Shown: piece by piece, positions 1 to 8,574 of the stretch
Layout of the letters: every line of letters starts with the position of its first letter
Position numbering within the stretch: the first letter of the stretch is position 1
Assembly (NCBI RefSeq): GCF_000403845.2
Contig: NZ_KE159568.1
Location: 882,796 to 946,795 of the forward strand
DNA from: Eubacterium sp. 14-2
GTDB taxonomy: Bacteria; Bacillota; Clostridia; Lachnospirales; Lachnospiraceae
Reading direction: 5' to 3'
DNA: 64,000 nucleotides
Made by a program: the position numbers and the translations under genes
The notes under the pieces: model-generated
What the model was told of the DNA's origin: nothing
Seen by the model: only the letters and a program-made list of their open reading frames with translations
Database searches by the model: none

Positions 1-95
1 GTTTGCCTTTCTCCTGCGGTAACGCCCCCTCGCTTCCCTTCGGCGGCAGGTCGTCGAAAGGCATGGGAGAAACGCTTCGCGTTTGCCTTTCTCCT
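1..95. repeat. Short repeat with hairpin potential
   Basis: The 15-mer gtttgcctttctcct occurs at 1-15 and again at 81-95. Just before the second copy lies ggagaaacgcttcgcg, whose ggagaaa (66-72) can pair with tttctcc (88-94); aaaggca (57-63) can pair alternatively with tgccttt (84-90). The segment lies directly downstream of a decayed minus-strand gene. It may be part of a repeat cut off by the window edge, or a weak terminator. Its family is unknown. Confidence 0.4.
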
Positions 96-1077
96 ACTTA
101 TATCTTCTGAGAATCTGTTTACTTGCAATTACAGTCTGGATTTCTCCTGTACCGCCGGAAATACGTGTGATTCTCAAATCACGGTAAATGCGGCTGACAC
201 GGCTTCCGCAGAATCCGATTCCTGCCATTACCTCATTGCATGGTCAACAACTTCATTGGCTGCTTCTGAACAGTACTGTTTTGCAATAGAAGCCTCTTCT
301 CGCTTTAACATGTCATTATCTTTATTCCATGCAAAATGCAGAAGCATATCGCGCATGGAGTAAATCCGCATAGCCATTTCCATAATATGATTCTGTATTA
401 ACTGCAGTTTTCCGATTTCTTTTCCAAATGCAATTCTCTGGTTCGCATAGCGGCAGGCATCTTCATATGCGCAGAGAGCCTGGCCATAAACGTTGAACGC
501 ATCAGTCAGACGTTCATAAGCAAAGCCTCTGGAAGTAGCCAGCAATCCGTTTCCTTCGGTGCTTAACATGTCTTTTTCTTCAATTTCCACATTGTCAAAC
601 CAGATATCATTTACATTTTCCATATGAAGGCCCATGGTCTCCATTGGCTCTTTCTTGCAGTTCGGCACATTAGCAGGTACAAACCAGAGGGTAAGCTGTT
701 CCGGATTCTCGCTGTTTTTAGCCAGTGTCAGGCAGTAATCAAAACAGCGGCATAAATTTGTCAACCTGCTCTTTGGTTCCGTTTTCCAGAAGGGCGTCTG
801 CCTTTACATGATCCCAAAACAGATATACCGGGGCGCCGCATCTTCCAAGGGCTTCCATCACCAGAAACATGGTAACGGCTCCCTCTCCGTCTCCTCCTGC
901 TTCTTCCGGTAAAAACATACTGAAGCAGCCCAGCTCTTTCAAAATGTCCCAGAATTTTTCCGGATGCTCATGATTCTTGTCACAGTCCTGAAAATAATTT
1001 TCCAGATTCTCCCGTGTCAGTGCTTCCCCAATTGCCTGTACCATCAGTTCCTGTTCCTCTGTAATTATGAAATCCAT
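94..1077 (-). pseudogene. Decayed acyl-CoA dehydrogenase (CaiA-like)
   Basis: The remains are of an FAD-dependent acyl-CoA dehydrogenase of the crotonobetainyl-CoA reductase type. The intact N-terminus starts at 1077 (MDFIITEEQELMVQAIGEAL) behind a GGAGG site and runs about 112 codons to KEQVDKFMPLF. The frame then breaks near 742, and roughly 50 codons that should carry the FAD/substrate-binding stretch are missing. The C-terminal half continues in another frame (FDYCLTLA, then the AFGKEIGKLQ helix). A second break near 232 is best explained by loss of one base: the frame stops after DHAMR, while the adjacent frame continues VMAGIGFCGSRVSRIYRD to ISGGTGEIQ and a stop at 94. With a deletion and a frameshift it is non-functional. 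Its neighbours are other decayed carnitine/acyl-CoA genes. Confidence 0.85.
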
Positions 1078-1179
1078 AAAAATTTCCTCCTTATATTTTT
1101 ATTATTTTCTGACAGAACATCCTTTCCTCCGCCAGTTTTATTCTGTTTCCTGTCCTGTTTTCCAGTCCGCCGGATAAAT

Positions 1180-1955
1180 TTATTTTCCCTGCCAGTTAGG
1201 CTGACGTTTCTCAGGGAACGCTCTGGGCCCTTCTGTTGCGTCTTCTGTTTTTTCAATATAATCCCGGCAGCGATTGCAGAAACGCTGTACATCTTCCTGA
1301 GATACCTGCGGTGCAATGTGGAAAATCTCTTTGGTGAGACGCAGAGAAATGGGTGCGTTTTTAGCGATGGTCCGGGCCAGTTCCATAGCCTTATCCATTA
1401 CCTGGTCCGCCGGAACCACGTAAATTTACCAGTCCCACTTCATATGCCCGCTGCGCGGAAATCAGTTTTCCGGTCAGGCACATTTCAGCCGCAATTTTCT
1501 GGGGAATCAGTTTGGGCAGACGGATTAAACCGCCGCTGGTTGCCAGAAGCTCTACTTTTACCTCGGAAAGTCCGAACCGTGCATGGTCTGCCGCCACAAT
1601 CAGATCACAGGATACTGCAATTTCCAGTCCTCCTGCCACAGCGGCACCGTTTGCCGCACAGATAATCGGCTTTGCCCTGACACGTTCTGTAATTCCTGCA
1701 AATCCATGCTCCATAATGGTCTGGCATCCGCCGTTTTCATCGTAAGCGCTTAAATCTTCCCCTGTGCAGAAGCTCTTCTCTCCTGCTCCGGGTAATAATA
1801 ATGCAGCCCACTTCCGGGTCTTTTTCCGCATGATTCAGCACTTCCTCCATCATGGCGGAAGTTTCCGGGTCAATGGCATTTCTGCGCTCGTTCCGGTTAA
1901 TTGTCACAATCAGCACACCGTCTTTTAATTCTGTCAGTACCTTTTTATTTTCCAT
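1180..1955 (-). pseudogene. Decayed enoyl-CoA hydratase/isomerase (CaiD-like)
   Basis: This is a crotonase-fold protein split over three frames. It starts at 1955 with MENKKVLTELKDGVLIVTIN and the typical NERRNAID stretch. A frameshift near 1790-1830 moves the reading to a frame with FCTGEDLSAYDE, the oxyanion-hole region AANGAAVAGGLEIAVSCDLI and FGLSEVKVELLATSGG. A second shift near 1420 moves to VPADQVMDKAMELARTIAKN and the C-terminus, stopping at 1180. Summed length is about 258 codons, normal for crotonases, so only frame is lost. In a working carnitine pathway this enzyme hydrates crotonobetainyl-CoA. It lies downstream of the ligase region on the opposite strand and just upstream of the dehydrogenase pseudogene. 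Confidence 0.85.
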
Positions 1956-1980
1956 TTTCCCGGAACTGATTGTTGTGCCG

Positions 1981-2088
1981 GGCGTATCCGGCCAGGTGCA
2001 GCATATCGGCGGCATCAACAAGTCAAAAGTCCTTGTTGCCATCAACAAAGATAAGGCCGCGCCCGTTTTCAAAAATGCGGATTTTGGT
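1981..2088 (+). pseudogene. C-terminal fragment of a second EtfA/FixB
   Basis: Translation gives 36 residues including GVSGQVQHIGGINKSK and AINKDKAAPVF, the FAD-binding C-terminal signature of electron-transfer flavoprotein alpha. The same signature occurs, diverged, in the larger etfA at 3655-4689 ([26 protein letters not shown]). Nothing of the rest of the gene is seen upstream: the crotonase start at 1955 is reached within 30 bases. The fragment runs straight into the ligase remnant. It is a relic of a second etfA copy. Confidence 0.75.
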
Positions 2089-3227
2089 CAGGCAGGCCGC
2101 CAACCTGCTTGTAAACTCTGGGATACAAAAAGACGATTTTGTGGCTCTGCACATGCACAACCGGCCGGAATATCTGGTCTGCCGGCCGGCAATCACCCAA
2201 ATCGTCTCCGTCCCTGTCAACGAGCATTTTCAGGCAGCAGAATGCAGCTATATCATCCAGAAATGCGGCATCTCCCATTTAATTGCAGAACCCTGCTCCA
2301 TCGGGATATATCTGGAGCTTTATGAGAAATTAAACCTCCGGACTCTGATACTGGCAGGCAAAGAATCTGATGATCCCGGAGTGGTATCCCTGAACTCCGC
2401 CATGGAACAGCAGCCGGATACGTTGCGGACACAGACAGCCGTATGCTTCGAAGATGCCGCTGTCATCCTGTTCACATCGGGAACCACCCGTTATCCCAAA
2501 GGGGTAGTTTGCACCCACTGCAACCTCATTTACGGCGGGCTGCAGCCCCTGTCATCTGTACCGGAAGCACCCTGAATGTCCTTAATGAACCGTACCCTGC
2601 TGATGCAGCCGGTTCAGCCCTGGGAAAAGAATCACTGCCTGAAACAGATTTATTTTTCCATGGGCCTCAGCGACGAAAAAAAAGAGGCCTTTGAAGAACG
2701 GTTTCATGTGAGGCTCCTGAACTCCTGCGGTATGACGGAAACTGTTTCCGCAGTAACCTGCGTGCCGCCCTGGGGCGACCAGCACTGGCCCTCCGTGGGC
2801 CGCCCCGCCCTTTCTTACGAAATTAAAATTGTGGATGAACAGGGCAACACTCTCCCTCCAGGAACCGAAGGGGAAATCTGTGTTCACGGTGTACCCGGAC
2901 GCTCTCTGGTACAGGGCTATTATCAGAATGAAGAAGCCACCAGACGCCTTTTGGATGACGAAGGCTGGTTTCATTCCGGCGACTGGGTTTATCTGGATGA
3001 AGAGGGCTGGCTCTTTTTTCCGGGACGCTGTGGTCACATTATCAAACGCTCCGGAGAAAACATCAGCTGTACAGAAGTGGAATGTGTCCTGACCTCCCAC
3101 CCCATGATTTCCGATGCCACCGTAATCGGCGTGCCTGACCCCATCCGCAGGCAGGCAATAAATGCTTTCATCCAGCTGAGCGAAAAGGAAACTCTGACCA
3201 AAGAGGACATTTTCAGTTACTGCGAAA
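2088..3227 (+). pseudogene. Decayed CaiC-like acyl-CoA ligase
   Basis: This is an AMP-forming ligase of the crotonobetaine/carnitine-CoA ligase type. The first part begins inside the protein (RQAANLLVNSGIQKDDFVAL), without the true N-terminus, and reaches the AMP-binding P-loop ILFTSGTTRYPKGVVCTH. A stop near 2575 follows, with the central part (about 70 codons) deleted. The second part resumes at about 2576 with SLMNRTLLMQP, then the A5 motif SCGMTET, A7 HSGDWVYLDEEG and A8 IIKRSGENISCTEVE. It ends at FSYCE, missing about the last 30-40 residues, including the catalytic lysine region. There it is fused in frame to EtfB sequence. It cannot be a working ligase. Confidence 0.85.
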
Positions 3228-3753
3228 TTGTTGTGCTTTCCAGGGGCCCGGCACAGGCAAAAAATGCCTTAAAGGAATGCCTTGCCATTGCGGCTGACAA
3301 AGCATATCTCCTTACCGGCCGACCGGGCATTCGGCGGTTCTGACACACTGGCCACCAGCTATATTCTCTCTCAGGCCATCCGCCACATAGAGACACTGGA
3401 GGAAAACTTTGACCTGATTTTCTGCGGAAAAACAGGCCATTGACGGCGATACCGCACAGGTTGGCCCTGAAATTGCAGAACATCCGGGCCTTCCTCAGAT
3501 TACATACGGGCTGGAAGCCTCCGTGGAAGACGGAAAAATCATTGTAAAAAAAGAAGTGGAAGAAGGCGTACAGGTAATTACCGCCTCCATGCCCTGCCTT
3601 GTGACTTACACCAAACCTTCCTAGGATCCCGGATATCCTGCCCTGAAACGGAAAATGGCTGCCAATCGGGCAGAAATTCCTGACATTACCGCTGCAGACC
3701 TGACCGAAATCAATCTGGAACAGGCTGGCTTAAAAGGCTCACCGAAAAAAGTC
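3227..3753 (+). pseudogene. Decayed electron-transfer flavoprotein beta (EtfB/FixA)
   Basis: The EtfB core is present but broken. It begins inside the protein as VVLSRGPAQAKNALKECLAI fused to the ligase. An extra base near 3321 shifts the frame before DRAFGGSDTLATSYILSQAI. A run of five A near 3429 causes another shift before QAIDGDTAQVGPEIAE, the AMP/FAD-contact motif. An in-frame TAG lies at 3622-3624 after CLVTYTKPS. The C-terminal tail [11 protein letters not shown] to GLKGSPKKV remains and runs into etfA. EtfB normally pairs with EtfA to pass electrons from acyl-CoA dehydrogenases. It is not functional here. Confidence 0.85.
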
Positions 3754-4689
3754 GGCCTTGAGCTTTTAAACCCTGGCAAAGATATGGCAAAAAAACAGGG
3801 CGGCGCACTGGTAGCCATTGTAATCGGCTGCAACGTGGGCACTTCTGTGGAAGCTGCTTCCCGTCATGGCGCTGATACTGTCATTGCAGTAGACGGAGAA
3901 GAGTTCAGAGAATATTCCACCGACGCCTATACCATTGCCATTACCAGACTGGTAGAAAAATACGGCCCCACCAGCATGTTAATCGGCGCCACCAACAATG
4001 GCCGGGATCTGGGCCCCAGAATTGCATGCCGCCTTCACACCGGCTTGACCGCAGACTGTACTGCTCTTGATATTGACAGCGAAACCGGAAATGTGGCATG
4101 GACCCGTCCTGCTTTCGGCGGAAATCTGATGGCAACCATTATGTGTCCGGAACACCGTCCTCAGATGGGTACTGTTCGCCCCGGCGTATTTAAAATGACA
4201 GAACCCTCCGATAACAAGGCCAGCGTAATCAACGAAACTATTTCCGTTCCTTCTGAAGATATCCGTACGCAGGTACTGGAATTAATCCGGGAACTGGATG
4301 CGGAAACGGTAGATCTGGAAGGTGCACAGATTATTGTATCCGGCGGCCGCGGCGTGAAAGGTCCGGAAGGATTTGAGCCCATCCGGGCACTGGCAGAAGT
4401 TCTGGGCGGCACAGTAGGCGCTTCCCGCGCAGCTGTGGACTCCGGCTGGATTCCCCATGCTCACCAGGTTGGACAGACCGGTAAAACCGTAGGCCCAAAA
4501 CTCTACATTGCCTGCGGAATTTCAGGCGCCATCCAGCACCTGGCCGGTATGAGCAGTTCTGACCGCATTATCGCCATCAACAAAGACCCGGATGCACCGA
4601 TTTTCGGTGTGGCCGACTATGGTGTCGTAGGGGATCTGTTTGAGGTACTGCCCGTATTAACAGAAGCAGTCCGAAAAGCAAAATCTTAA
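3655..4689 (+). CDS. Electron-transfer flavoprotein alpha, 5'-fused to EtfB tail
   Basis: This open frame of 344 residues starts inside the EtfB tail ([16 protein letters not shown]). From about residue 33 it switches to EtfA sequence ([20 protein letters not shown]), lacking the first 15-20 EtfA residues. The alpha/beta domain and the whole C-terminal FAD domain are present: [49 protein letters not shown] and [10 protein letters not shown]. EtfA binds FAD and works with EtfB, which is destroyed here. No convincing ribosome site precedes the ATG, so expression is doubtful. It is either a recently inactivated gene or a residual fusion product. The identity is sure; function is unlikely. Confidence 0.75.
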   Translation: MAANRAEIPDITAADLTEINLEQAGLKGSPKKVGLELLNPGKDMAKKQGGALVAIVIGCNVGTSVEAASRHGADTVIAVDGEEFREYSTDAYTIAITRLVEKYGPTSMLIGATNNGRDLGPRIACRLHTGLTADCTALDIDSETGNVAWTRPAFGGNLMATIMCPEHRPQMGTVRPGVFKMTEPSDNKASVINETISVPSEDIRTQVLELIRELDAETVDLEGAQIIVSGGRGVKGPEGFEPIRALAEVLGGTVGASRAAVDSGWIPHAHQVGQTGKTVGPKLYIACGISGAIQHLAGMSSSDRIIAINKDPDAPIFGVADYGVVGDLFEVLPVLTEAVRKAKS

Positions 4690-4773
4690 TTACTTATACT
4701 TATCATAGCTCCTGATTCATTACATATATCAAAATCGGAAACTGATATTTTCGATTCTGCTCCACCTGACAGA

Positions 4774-4809
4774 TTTAAGGCCCCACAGCTTACGCCATGG
4801 GGCCTTAAA
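4774..4809. terminator. Bidirectional terminator
   Basis: The stem tttaaggcccc (4774-4784) pairs with ggggccttaaa (4799-4809) around a short loop, with A/T tracts on both sides. It sits between convergent genes (etfA plus, 4810 minus). Confidence 0.8.
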
Positions 4810-5691
4810 TTATTCATTCTCTGCTTTTGATTCAGCAGGGATTTCCTCCACCGCCTCAGATCCCTCTGCCGCTGTCGGTATATCCTCCGCCGGATATTTC
4901 TCCGCTTTCCGGAACTTTGTCAGAAATGTCTCCTTTTTCTCTAACAGCGCCTGCTGTTTTTCTGATTTTACTCTGGATTTCCGGTTTTTCCGTACTTCCC
5001 TCCTGGCAGTCTTTTCAATTTCCCGCAGCGTATCCTTCGCTTCTCCCACTTTCTGCTTCTCTTTCCGATAGGGATTATAGCAGAAATAAGCGGCTGTCCC
5101 CGTTACAAGGACGCAGAGACCGAATATTGCCAGAACCAGCAATATCATATGATATTCCGGATAGTTCAGCTCAAAACAGACAAATACCACCATCATAAGG
5201 GGAAACATCAAAAGATACAGCGTCTTACAGAGTATATCCATCAGTTTTCCTCTTTTTTTCTCCTGAGTCAGAAGCGCCCCCTCAATTCCGGTAAAAGCAA
5301 TCATAAACAGACAGATCTGTGACTGAAATCCATGGAGCACGCCGCACAGTACCACCAGTACCACGGACAGCAGAAACAGAGAGAAGGCACATCCCTGATA
5401 ATAGGCGTTGCGGTACTCCCGGATTCCCTGCAGCTTATCTTCTGTAATGCCGTACATGGCGTAAACCTGCGCATTCATATGTTCCTGAATTTCCTGATTG
5501 TATTTCCGGGCCTCTCTGGTCCGTTCCAGATTATTCTCCACTGACTGGTTCAGCCGGTCCAGTACATCCTGCTCCTGACGGAGCTGCTCAAACAGCGCAT
5601 CCTCCGCTTCCCGCTGTTTCTGAATCTGACTGTATATCCACTCTGTTTTCTGTATTCTCAGATTTTCCTGCTTCTGTTCCTGTTCTCCCAT
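4810..5691 (-). CDS. Unknown protein with coiled coil and four membrane segments
   Basis: No family is recognised for this 293-residue protein. The N-terminal 90 residues are charged and helical, rich in Gln and Glu, and coiled-coil like. Four hydrophobic segments follow, at about 99-118, 122-140, 155-175 and 182-205. The C-terminal 85 residues are very basic (RREVRKNRKSRVKSEKQQ), ending in an acidic tail. The layout suggests a membrane protein with two large cytoplasmic helical regions. The ATG follows GAGGAAAGAAG. Its 5' end overlaps a possible upstream frame (5588-6043) by about 100 bases. Confidence 0.7.
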   Translation of the reverse strand: MGEQEQKQENLRIQKTEWIYSQIQKQREAEDALFEQLRQEQDVLDRLNQSVENNLERTREARKYNQEIQEHMNAQVYAMYGITEDKLQGIREYRNAYYQGCAFSLFLLSVVLVVLCGVLHGFQSQICLFMIAFTGIEGALLTQEKKRGKLMDILCKTLYLLMFPLMMVVFVCFELNYPEYHMILLVLAIFGLCVLVTGTAAYFCYNPYRKEKQKVGEAKDTLREIEKTARREVRKNRKSRVKSEKQQALLEKKETFLTKFRKAEKYPAEDIPTAAEGSEAVEEIPAESKAENE

Positions 5692-6043
5692 CTTCTTTCC
5701 TCTCTGCGTAAGACCTTGTGGTTAAACTGCCGTGCGGGTTCCTGCGTACTTTAATTTTTTCTTTGTATCTCCGCTTCAGAGAGCTTTCTTCCAGCAGGCG
5801 GCTGTATTCCGCTTCCCGTTTCCATTTCTTTTTCCGTTCTGCCTTTACCTGATATAATTCTTCCTCTGTGGGACCGGAAAAACCGTCATCTCCCAGGCCA
5901 GACCTGCCGCAGGAAAACGCTCTGTATGTCTGATAAAAAGAAAAACTGCTGTCCGGAATATCTTTTTCCCCGGATTTTTTCATATGAAAGCAGTTCAAAA
6001 CACTCCGTTCTTTATGTTCTGTTACTTTATATCCAGTCTCCAT
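5588..6043 (-). CDS. Hypothetical basic protein, uncertain
   Basis: This 151-codon frame starts METGYKVTEHKER behind a good GGAAGGGGAATGAAAG site. Residues 60-110 are Lys/Arg/Glu-rich helix (EELYQVKAERKKKWKREAEY). The last 35 codons overlap the next gene in another frame and look low-complexity. The real C-terminus may therefore be lost by a frameshift near 5690, or the frame may be shorter in function. The same-strand position suggests co-transcription with the membrane protein. No function can be given. Confidence 0.4.
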   Translation of the reverse strand: METGYKVTEHKERSVLNCFHMKKSGEKDIPDSSFSFYQTYRAFSCGRSGLGDDGFSGPTEEELYQVKAERKKKWKREAEYSRLLEESSLKRRYKEKIKVRRNPHGSLTTRSYAERKEDGRTGTEAGKSENTENRVDIQSDSETAGSGGCAV

Positions 6044-6103
6044 CTTTCATTCCCCTTCCTGTTTCTGTTTATATCGGCAGAAAACAGAAAAGCATTTTGC
6101 TGT

Positions 6104-6730
6104 TTACCCGTTTTTTTCCAGTTCCTCCCAGGGAATTTCCCGCTCTCTGAAATAATATTTTCTGTCGTGCTCGTTGATTTCCCTCATGACCCGGCAGGGA
6201 TTTCCCACTGCAATCACATCGGAAGGAATGTCTTTTGTGACTACGCTTCCGGCTCCGATGACTGAATGATCTCCGATGGAAACTCCCGGCATAATCACCG
6301 CCCCAGCTCCAATCCAGCAGTTCCTGCCAATGTGAACCGGCATATTATACTGATAAAGCTGTTCCCGAAGTTCCGGCAATATGGGGTGTCCTGCGGTGGC
6401 AATGGTAACATTGGGCCCGATCATGGTATAATCCCCAATGTATATGTGTGTGTCATCCACACAGGTTAAATGATAATTCACATAAACCATTTTTCCGAAG
6501 TGACAGTGTTTTCCTCCGAAATTTGCATAAAAAGGCGCTTCAATATACACGCCTTCCCCGCAGTCTCCCAACATGTCTCTGAGCATTTCAGCCCGTTTCT
6601 CCGATTCTGAGGGCCTGGTCAGGTTGTACTCATACAGTTTATCCTGACAGACCACCTGCTCACTTATAATTTCTTCATCCCCCGGCAAATACAGTTCTCC
6701 GGTATGCAGTTTTTCTTTCATCCCGCCCAT
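6104..6730 (-). CDS. Sugar O-acetyltransferase, maltose/galactoside type
   Basis: This is a left-handed beta-helix acetyltransferase of the LacA/Maa family, 208 residues. The N-terminal Maa-type helical segment (residues 1-60, MLRDMLGDCGEGVYIEAPFY) is followed by hexapeptide repeats (IGRNCWIGAGAVIMPGVSIG, IGAGSVVTKDIP). TAGHP carries the catalytic histidine, and VAVGNPCRV-like closing residues are present (VIAVGNPCRVMREI). It transfers acetyl from acetyl-CoA to a sugar hydroxyl in the cytoplasm. The start is supported by GGGAGG eight bases upstream. It is probably monocistronic; the sugar substrate is unknown. Confidence 0.9.
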   Translation of the reverse strand: MGGMKEKLHTGELYLPGDEEIISEQVVCQDKLYEYNLTRPSESEKRAEMLRDMLGDCGEGVYIEAPFYANFGGKHCHFGKMVYVNYHLTCVDDTHIYIGDYTMIGPNVTIATAGHPILPELREQLYQYNMPVHIGRNCWIGAGAVIMPGVSIGDHSVIGAGSVVTKDIPSDVIAVGNPCRVMREINEHDRKYYFREREIPWEELEKNG

Positions 6731-6975
6731 GGCAGCTACCTCCCAGACAAATTTTCCTGAAATACTTCTCCCCGCCGCAGATTTTCCCTCCTGTCATCCC
6801 ATACAGCGCATATGCCAGTCCATCTGCAGCAATCCCATACATCACAGTATTCTTTCTGTACTTTCACAACTCACGTTTCCTTAATACTATCATACAAACA
6901 TTCTCTTTTCAACACCGCCTGTAAATATGGTATTATTAAAGAAATACAAAGAAAGATTCAGAAAGGAAGCATAAA

Positions 6976-7533
6976 ATGAACACAGCTATTACAGAAGAAA
7001 AAAACGGATTTTCCATACGGATGGCCAGAGCCGACGATGTTACCAATTATTACGAACAAAATTATTGCCCCCTGGACAGGGAAGTGGCACGTCTGACAGG
7101 CTGCAAAGAAAACTTTACGAAAGAAGAAGTGACTTCTTTTTTCCTGAAATCCCTGGAAGAAGACGACAGATATTTCTTTTTAATTATCGCGCCCGACGGA
7201 AGGATTATCGGTGAAAGTGTAATCAATGAAATCGACTGGAATCTGCGCAGCGCTAATTTCCGTATCTGCCTTTATCACACGACAGAGCGGGGAAAAGGAA
7301 TCGGAACCTGGGCTACGGAAGTAACCCGTGACTTTGCATTTGAAAAACTGAAGCTGCATCGTCTGGAGCTGGATGTTTATTCTTTTAATCCAGGAGCAGA
7401 AAAAACTTACTTAAAAGCCGGTTTCCGGCGGGAGGGTGTTTTGAGAGATGCTGTTATGGATGGCGCCATGTATGCAGATGACATTCTGATGTCAATTTTA
7501 GAAGACGAATGGAGAGCGTTAAAGGAACAGTAA
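6976..7533 (+). CDS. GNAT-family N-acetyltransferase, RimJ/RimL type
   Basis: This 185-residue protein has the GNAT fold: RMARADDVTNYYEQN at the start, the acetyl-CoA loop TTERGKGIGTWATEV (R/QxxGxG/A type), and the terminal FNPGAEKTYLKAGFRREGVL typical of RimJ/RimL-like enzymes that acetylate ribosomal proteins or small amines. The start follows GAAAGGAAGC. Downstream, near 7570-7630, short codon-like sequence may be the tail of another lost gene. The substrate is not predictable. Confidence 0.85.
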   Translation: MNTAITEEKNGFSIRMARADDVTNYYEQNYCPLDREVARLTGCKENFTKEEVTSFFLKSLEEDDRYFFLIIAPDGRIIGESVINEIDWNLRSANFRICLYHTTERGKGIGTWATEVTRDFAFEKLKLHRLELDVYSFNPGAEKTYLKAGFRREGVLRDAVMDGAMYADDILMSILEDEWRALKEQ

Positions 7534-7694
7534 CACAAAGCTCCTTTTAGCGGATAAAAATATACAAAGGAAAATGATAAATCTGAAGATTTTCATGAAC
7601 TGTGTAAAAAGGAAGGGCTGGAATACTGAGCACCAGACAGGCCCTTGTGAAATTCCGGGCCGCAAATCACGCCCCGCGGCCTGTTTTCTCTATC

Positions 7695-7733
7695 TGAAGC
7701 ACTTAATCGTAATGCCCGGACCGGAATCGAACT
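7695..7733. repeat. Copy of tRNA-Leu 3' end and flank (attachment-site-like)
   Basis: From 7695 the sequence repeats, almost base for base, the 3' flank and last ~20 bases of tRNA-Leu at 9449-9487: tgaagcacttaatcgtaat, then gaccggaatcgaac. A 2-3 base change lies in the acceptor stem. No complete tRNA can be folded here. The AT-rich genes 7815-8982 lie between the two copies. This layout is typical of insertion into a tRNA 3' end, although no integrase is present. Confidence 0.6.
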
Positions 7734-7814
7734 GTAGCGGATCTTCTCAGACACTGACAGAAAGGAGGGGTCCGAAGTCCTCTGACGTATGTACATGCAG
7801 GGTGCTTACAATTA

Positions 7815-8219
7815 CTATTTATATAAATCTTTTCTTAATTCTTCTAAAAGTCTATTGAAACTCTCCTCATCTACATTCTTTATAAATTCCTGTGTATTTT
7901 CTATAACTTTATTATTTTTTGTAATCAAATATAATTTAGGAATAGCCATCTTCAAGTCATTCATGGCATTTTTTATATTTTCTTCGTCAGATAACTCTTG
8001 TATATTATAGCTTATCACTCCTAAGGAATATTTTGCTTCTTCAGGATATAAAACAATTTGTGCAAATATAATAATTGAATCATAAACTCGTTTTTTTTCG
8101 TTAAAAATATATTGTCTTTTTTCTTGTAATGGGTTAAAAATCAATACAGATAGCACTAATGTAATCACCGATGAACCAAGTATACTTATTATGATTGATA
8201 AAATATTATTTACATCCAT
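7815..8219 (-). CDS. Small membrane-anchored unknown protein
   Basis: This 134-residue protein has one N-terminal hydrophobic segment (residues 6-28, IISILGSSVITLVLSVLIF) followed by a charged soluble part. The part after the membrane, FNPLQEKRQYIFNEKKRVYD, recalls small proteins of mobile islands with a membrane helix and a helical tail. Its start overlaps the end of the HTH gene by 14 bases, implying one transcript. AT content is much higher than in the flanking housekeeping genes, pointing to transfer. The function is unknown; it could be the effector or immunity part of a regulator-linked cassette. Confidence 0.7.
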   Translation of the reverse strand: MDVNNILSIIISILGSSVITLVLSVLIFNPLQEKRQYIFNEKKRVYDSIIIFAQIVLYPEEAKYSLGVISYNIQELSDEENIKNAMNDLKMAIPKLYLITKNNKVIENTQEFIKNVDEESFNRLLEELRKDLYK

Positions 8220-8475
8220 AAAATTTTCTCATCCCCCTAAATATCGTGTTGAAATCACACCCAAACACTTCCGTCAATCCAACCAGCAAACTCACTGTCG
8301 GATTCTGTTTCCCTGTTTCTATCTTCGAATAGGAATACACCGAAATCTCTACACCCAGTAACTGTAATCTTGCAATTACATCTGTCTGCTTTAAGCCTTT
8401 TTCCATTCTAAGATTCTGTATATTTTCACCAATACTGATATCATTTACCTGTATTACTCTGCTCTCTTTTTTCAT
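8206..8475 (-). CDS. XRE-family HTH transcriptional regulator
   Basis: This is a Cro/C1-type helix-turn-helix protein of about 89 residues. GENIQNLRMEKGLKQTDVIA forms helices 1-2, and VEISVYSYSKIETGKQNPTV carries the recognition helix and the conserved GKQNPT-type turn. The ATG at 8475 follows GAGGTGTGCGG; an in-frame GTG lies two codons upstream. It is divergent from the gene at 8575, with an inverted repeat overlapping the -35 of that gene, so it is likely a local repressor. It is co-transcribed with the membrane protein 7815-8219. Confidence 0.85.
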   Translation of the reverse strand: MKKESRVIQVNDISIGENIQNLRMEKGLKQTDVIARLQLLGVEISVYSYSKIETGKQNPTVSLLVGLTEVFGCDFNTIFRGMRKFYGCK

Positions 8476-8522
8476 CCGCACACCTCGTTATCTGTATTTT
8501 ATCCATAACGAGATTTTTCTAG

Positions 8523-8551
8523 TTGCGTCAGAGCGCAAGTTATTATATAAT
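8523..8551 (+). promoter_or_regulatory. Promoter with overlapping operator-like inverted repeat
   Basis: The -35 ttgcgt (8523-8528) and -10 tataat (8546-8551) are 17 bases apart, upstream of the gene at 8575. The inverted repeat TTGCG-n6-CGCAA covers 8523-8538, overlapping the -35 and spacer. That is a suitable operator for the divergent HTH protein. Confidence 0.55.
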
Positions 8552-8574
8552 CATACTATGGGGAGGAATACATA

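Noticed and set aside
2023-2278. Minus-strand frames opposite the ligase remnant
   Set aside because: They are shadows of the plus-strand ligase sequence, which carries recognisable AMP-binding motifs.
7695-7790. A second complete tRNA-Leu
   Set aside because: Only about 20 bases of the 3' end are present; the T-stem does not pair and no anticodon arm can be folded.
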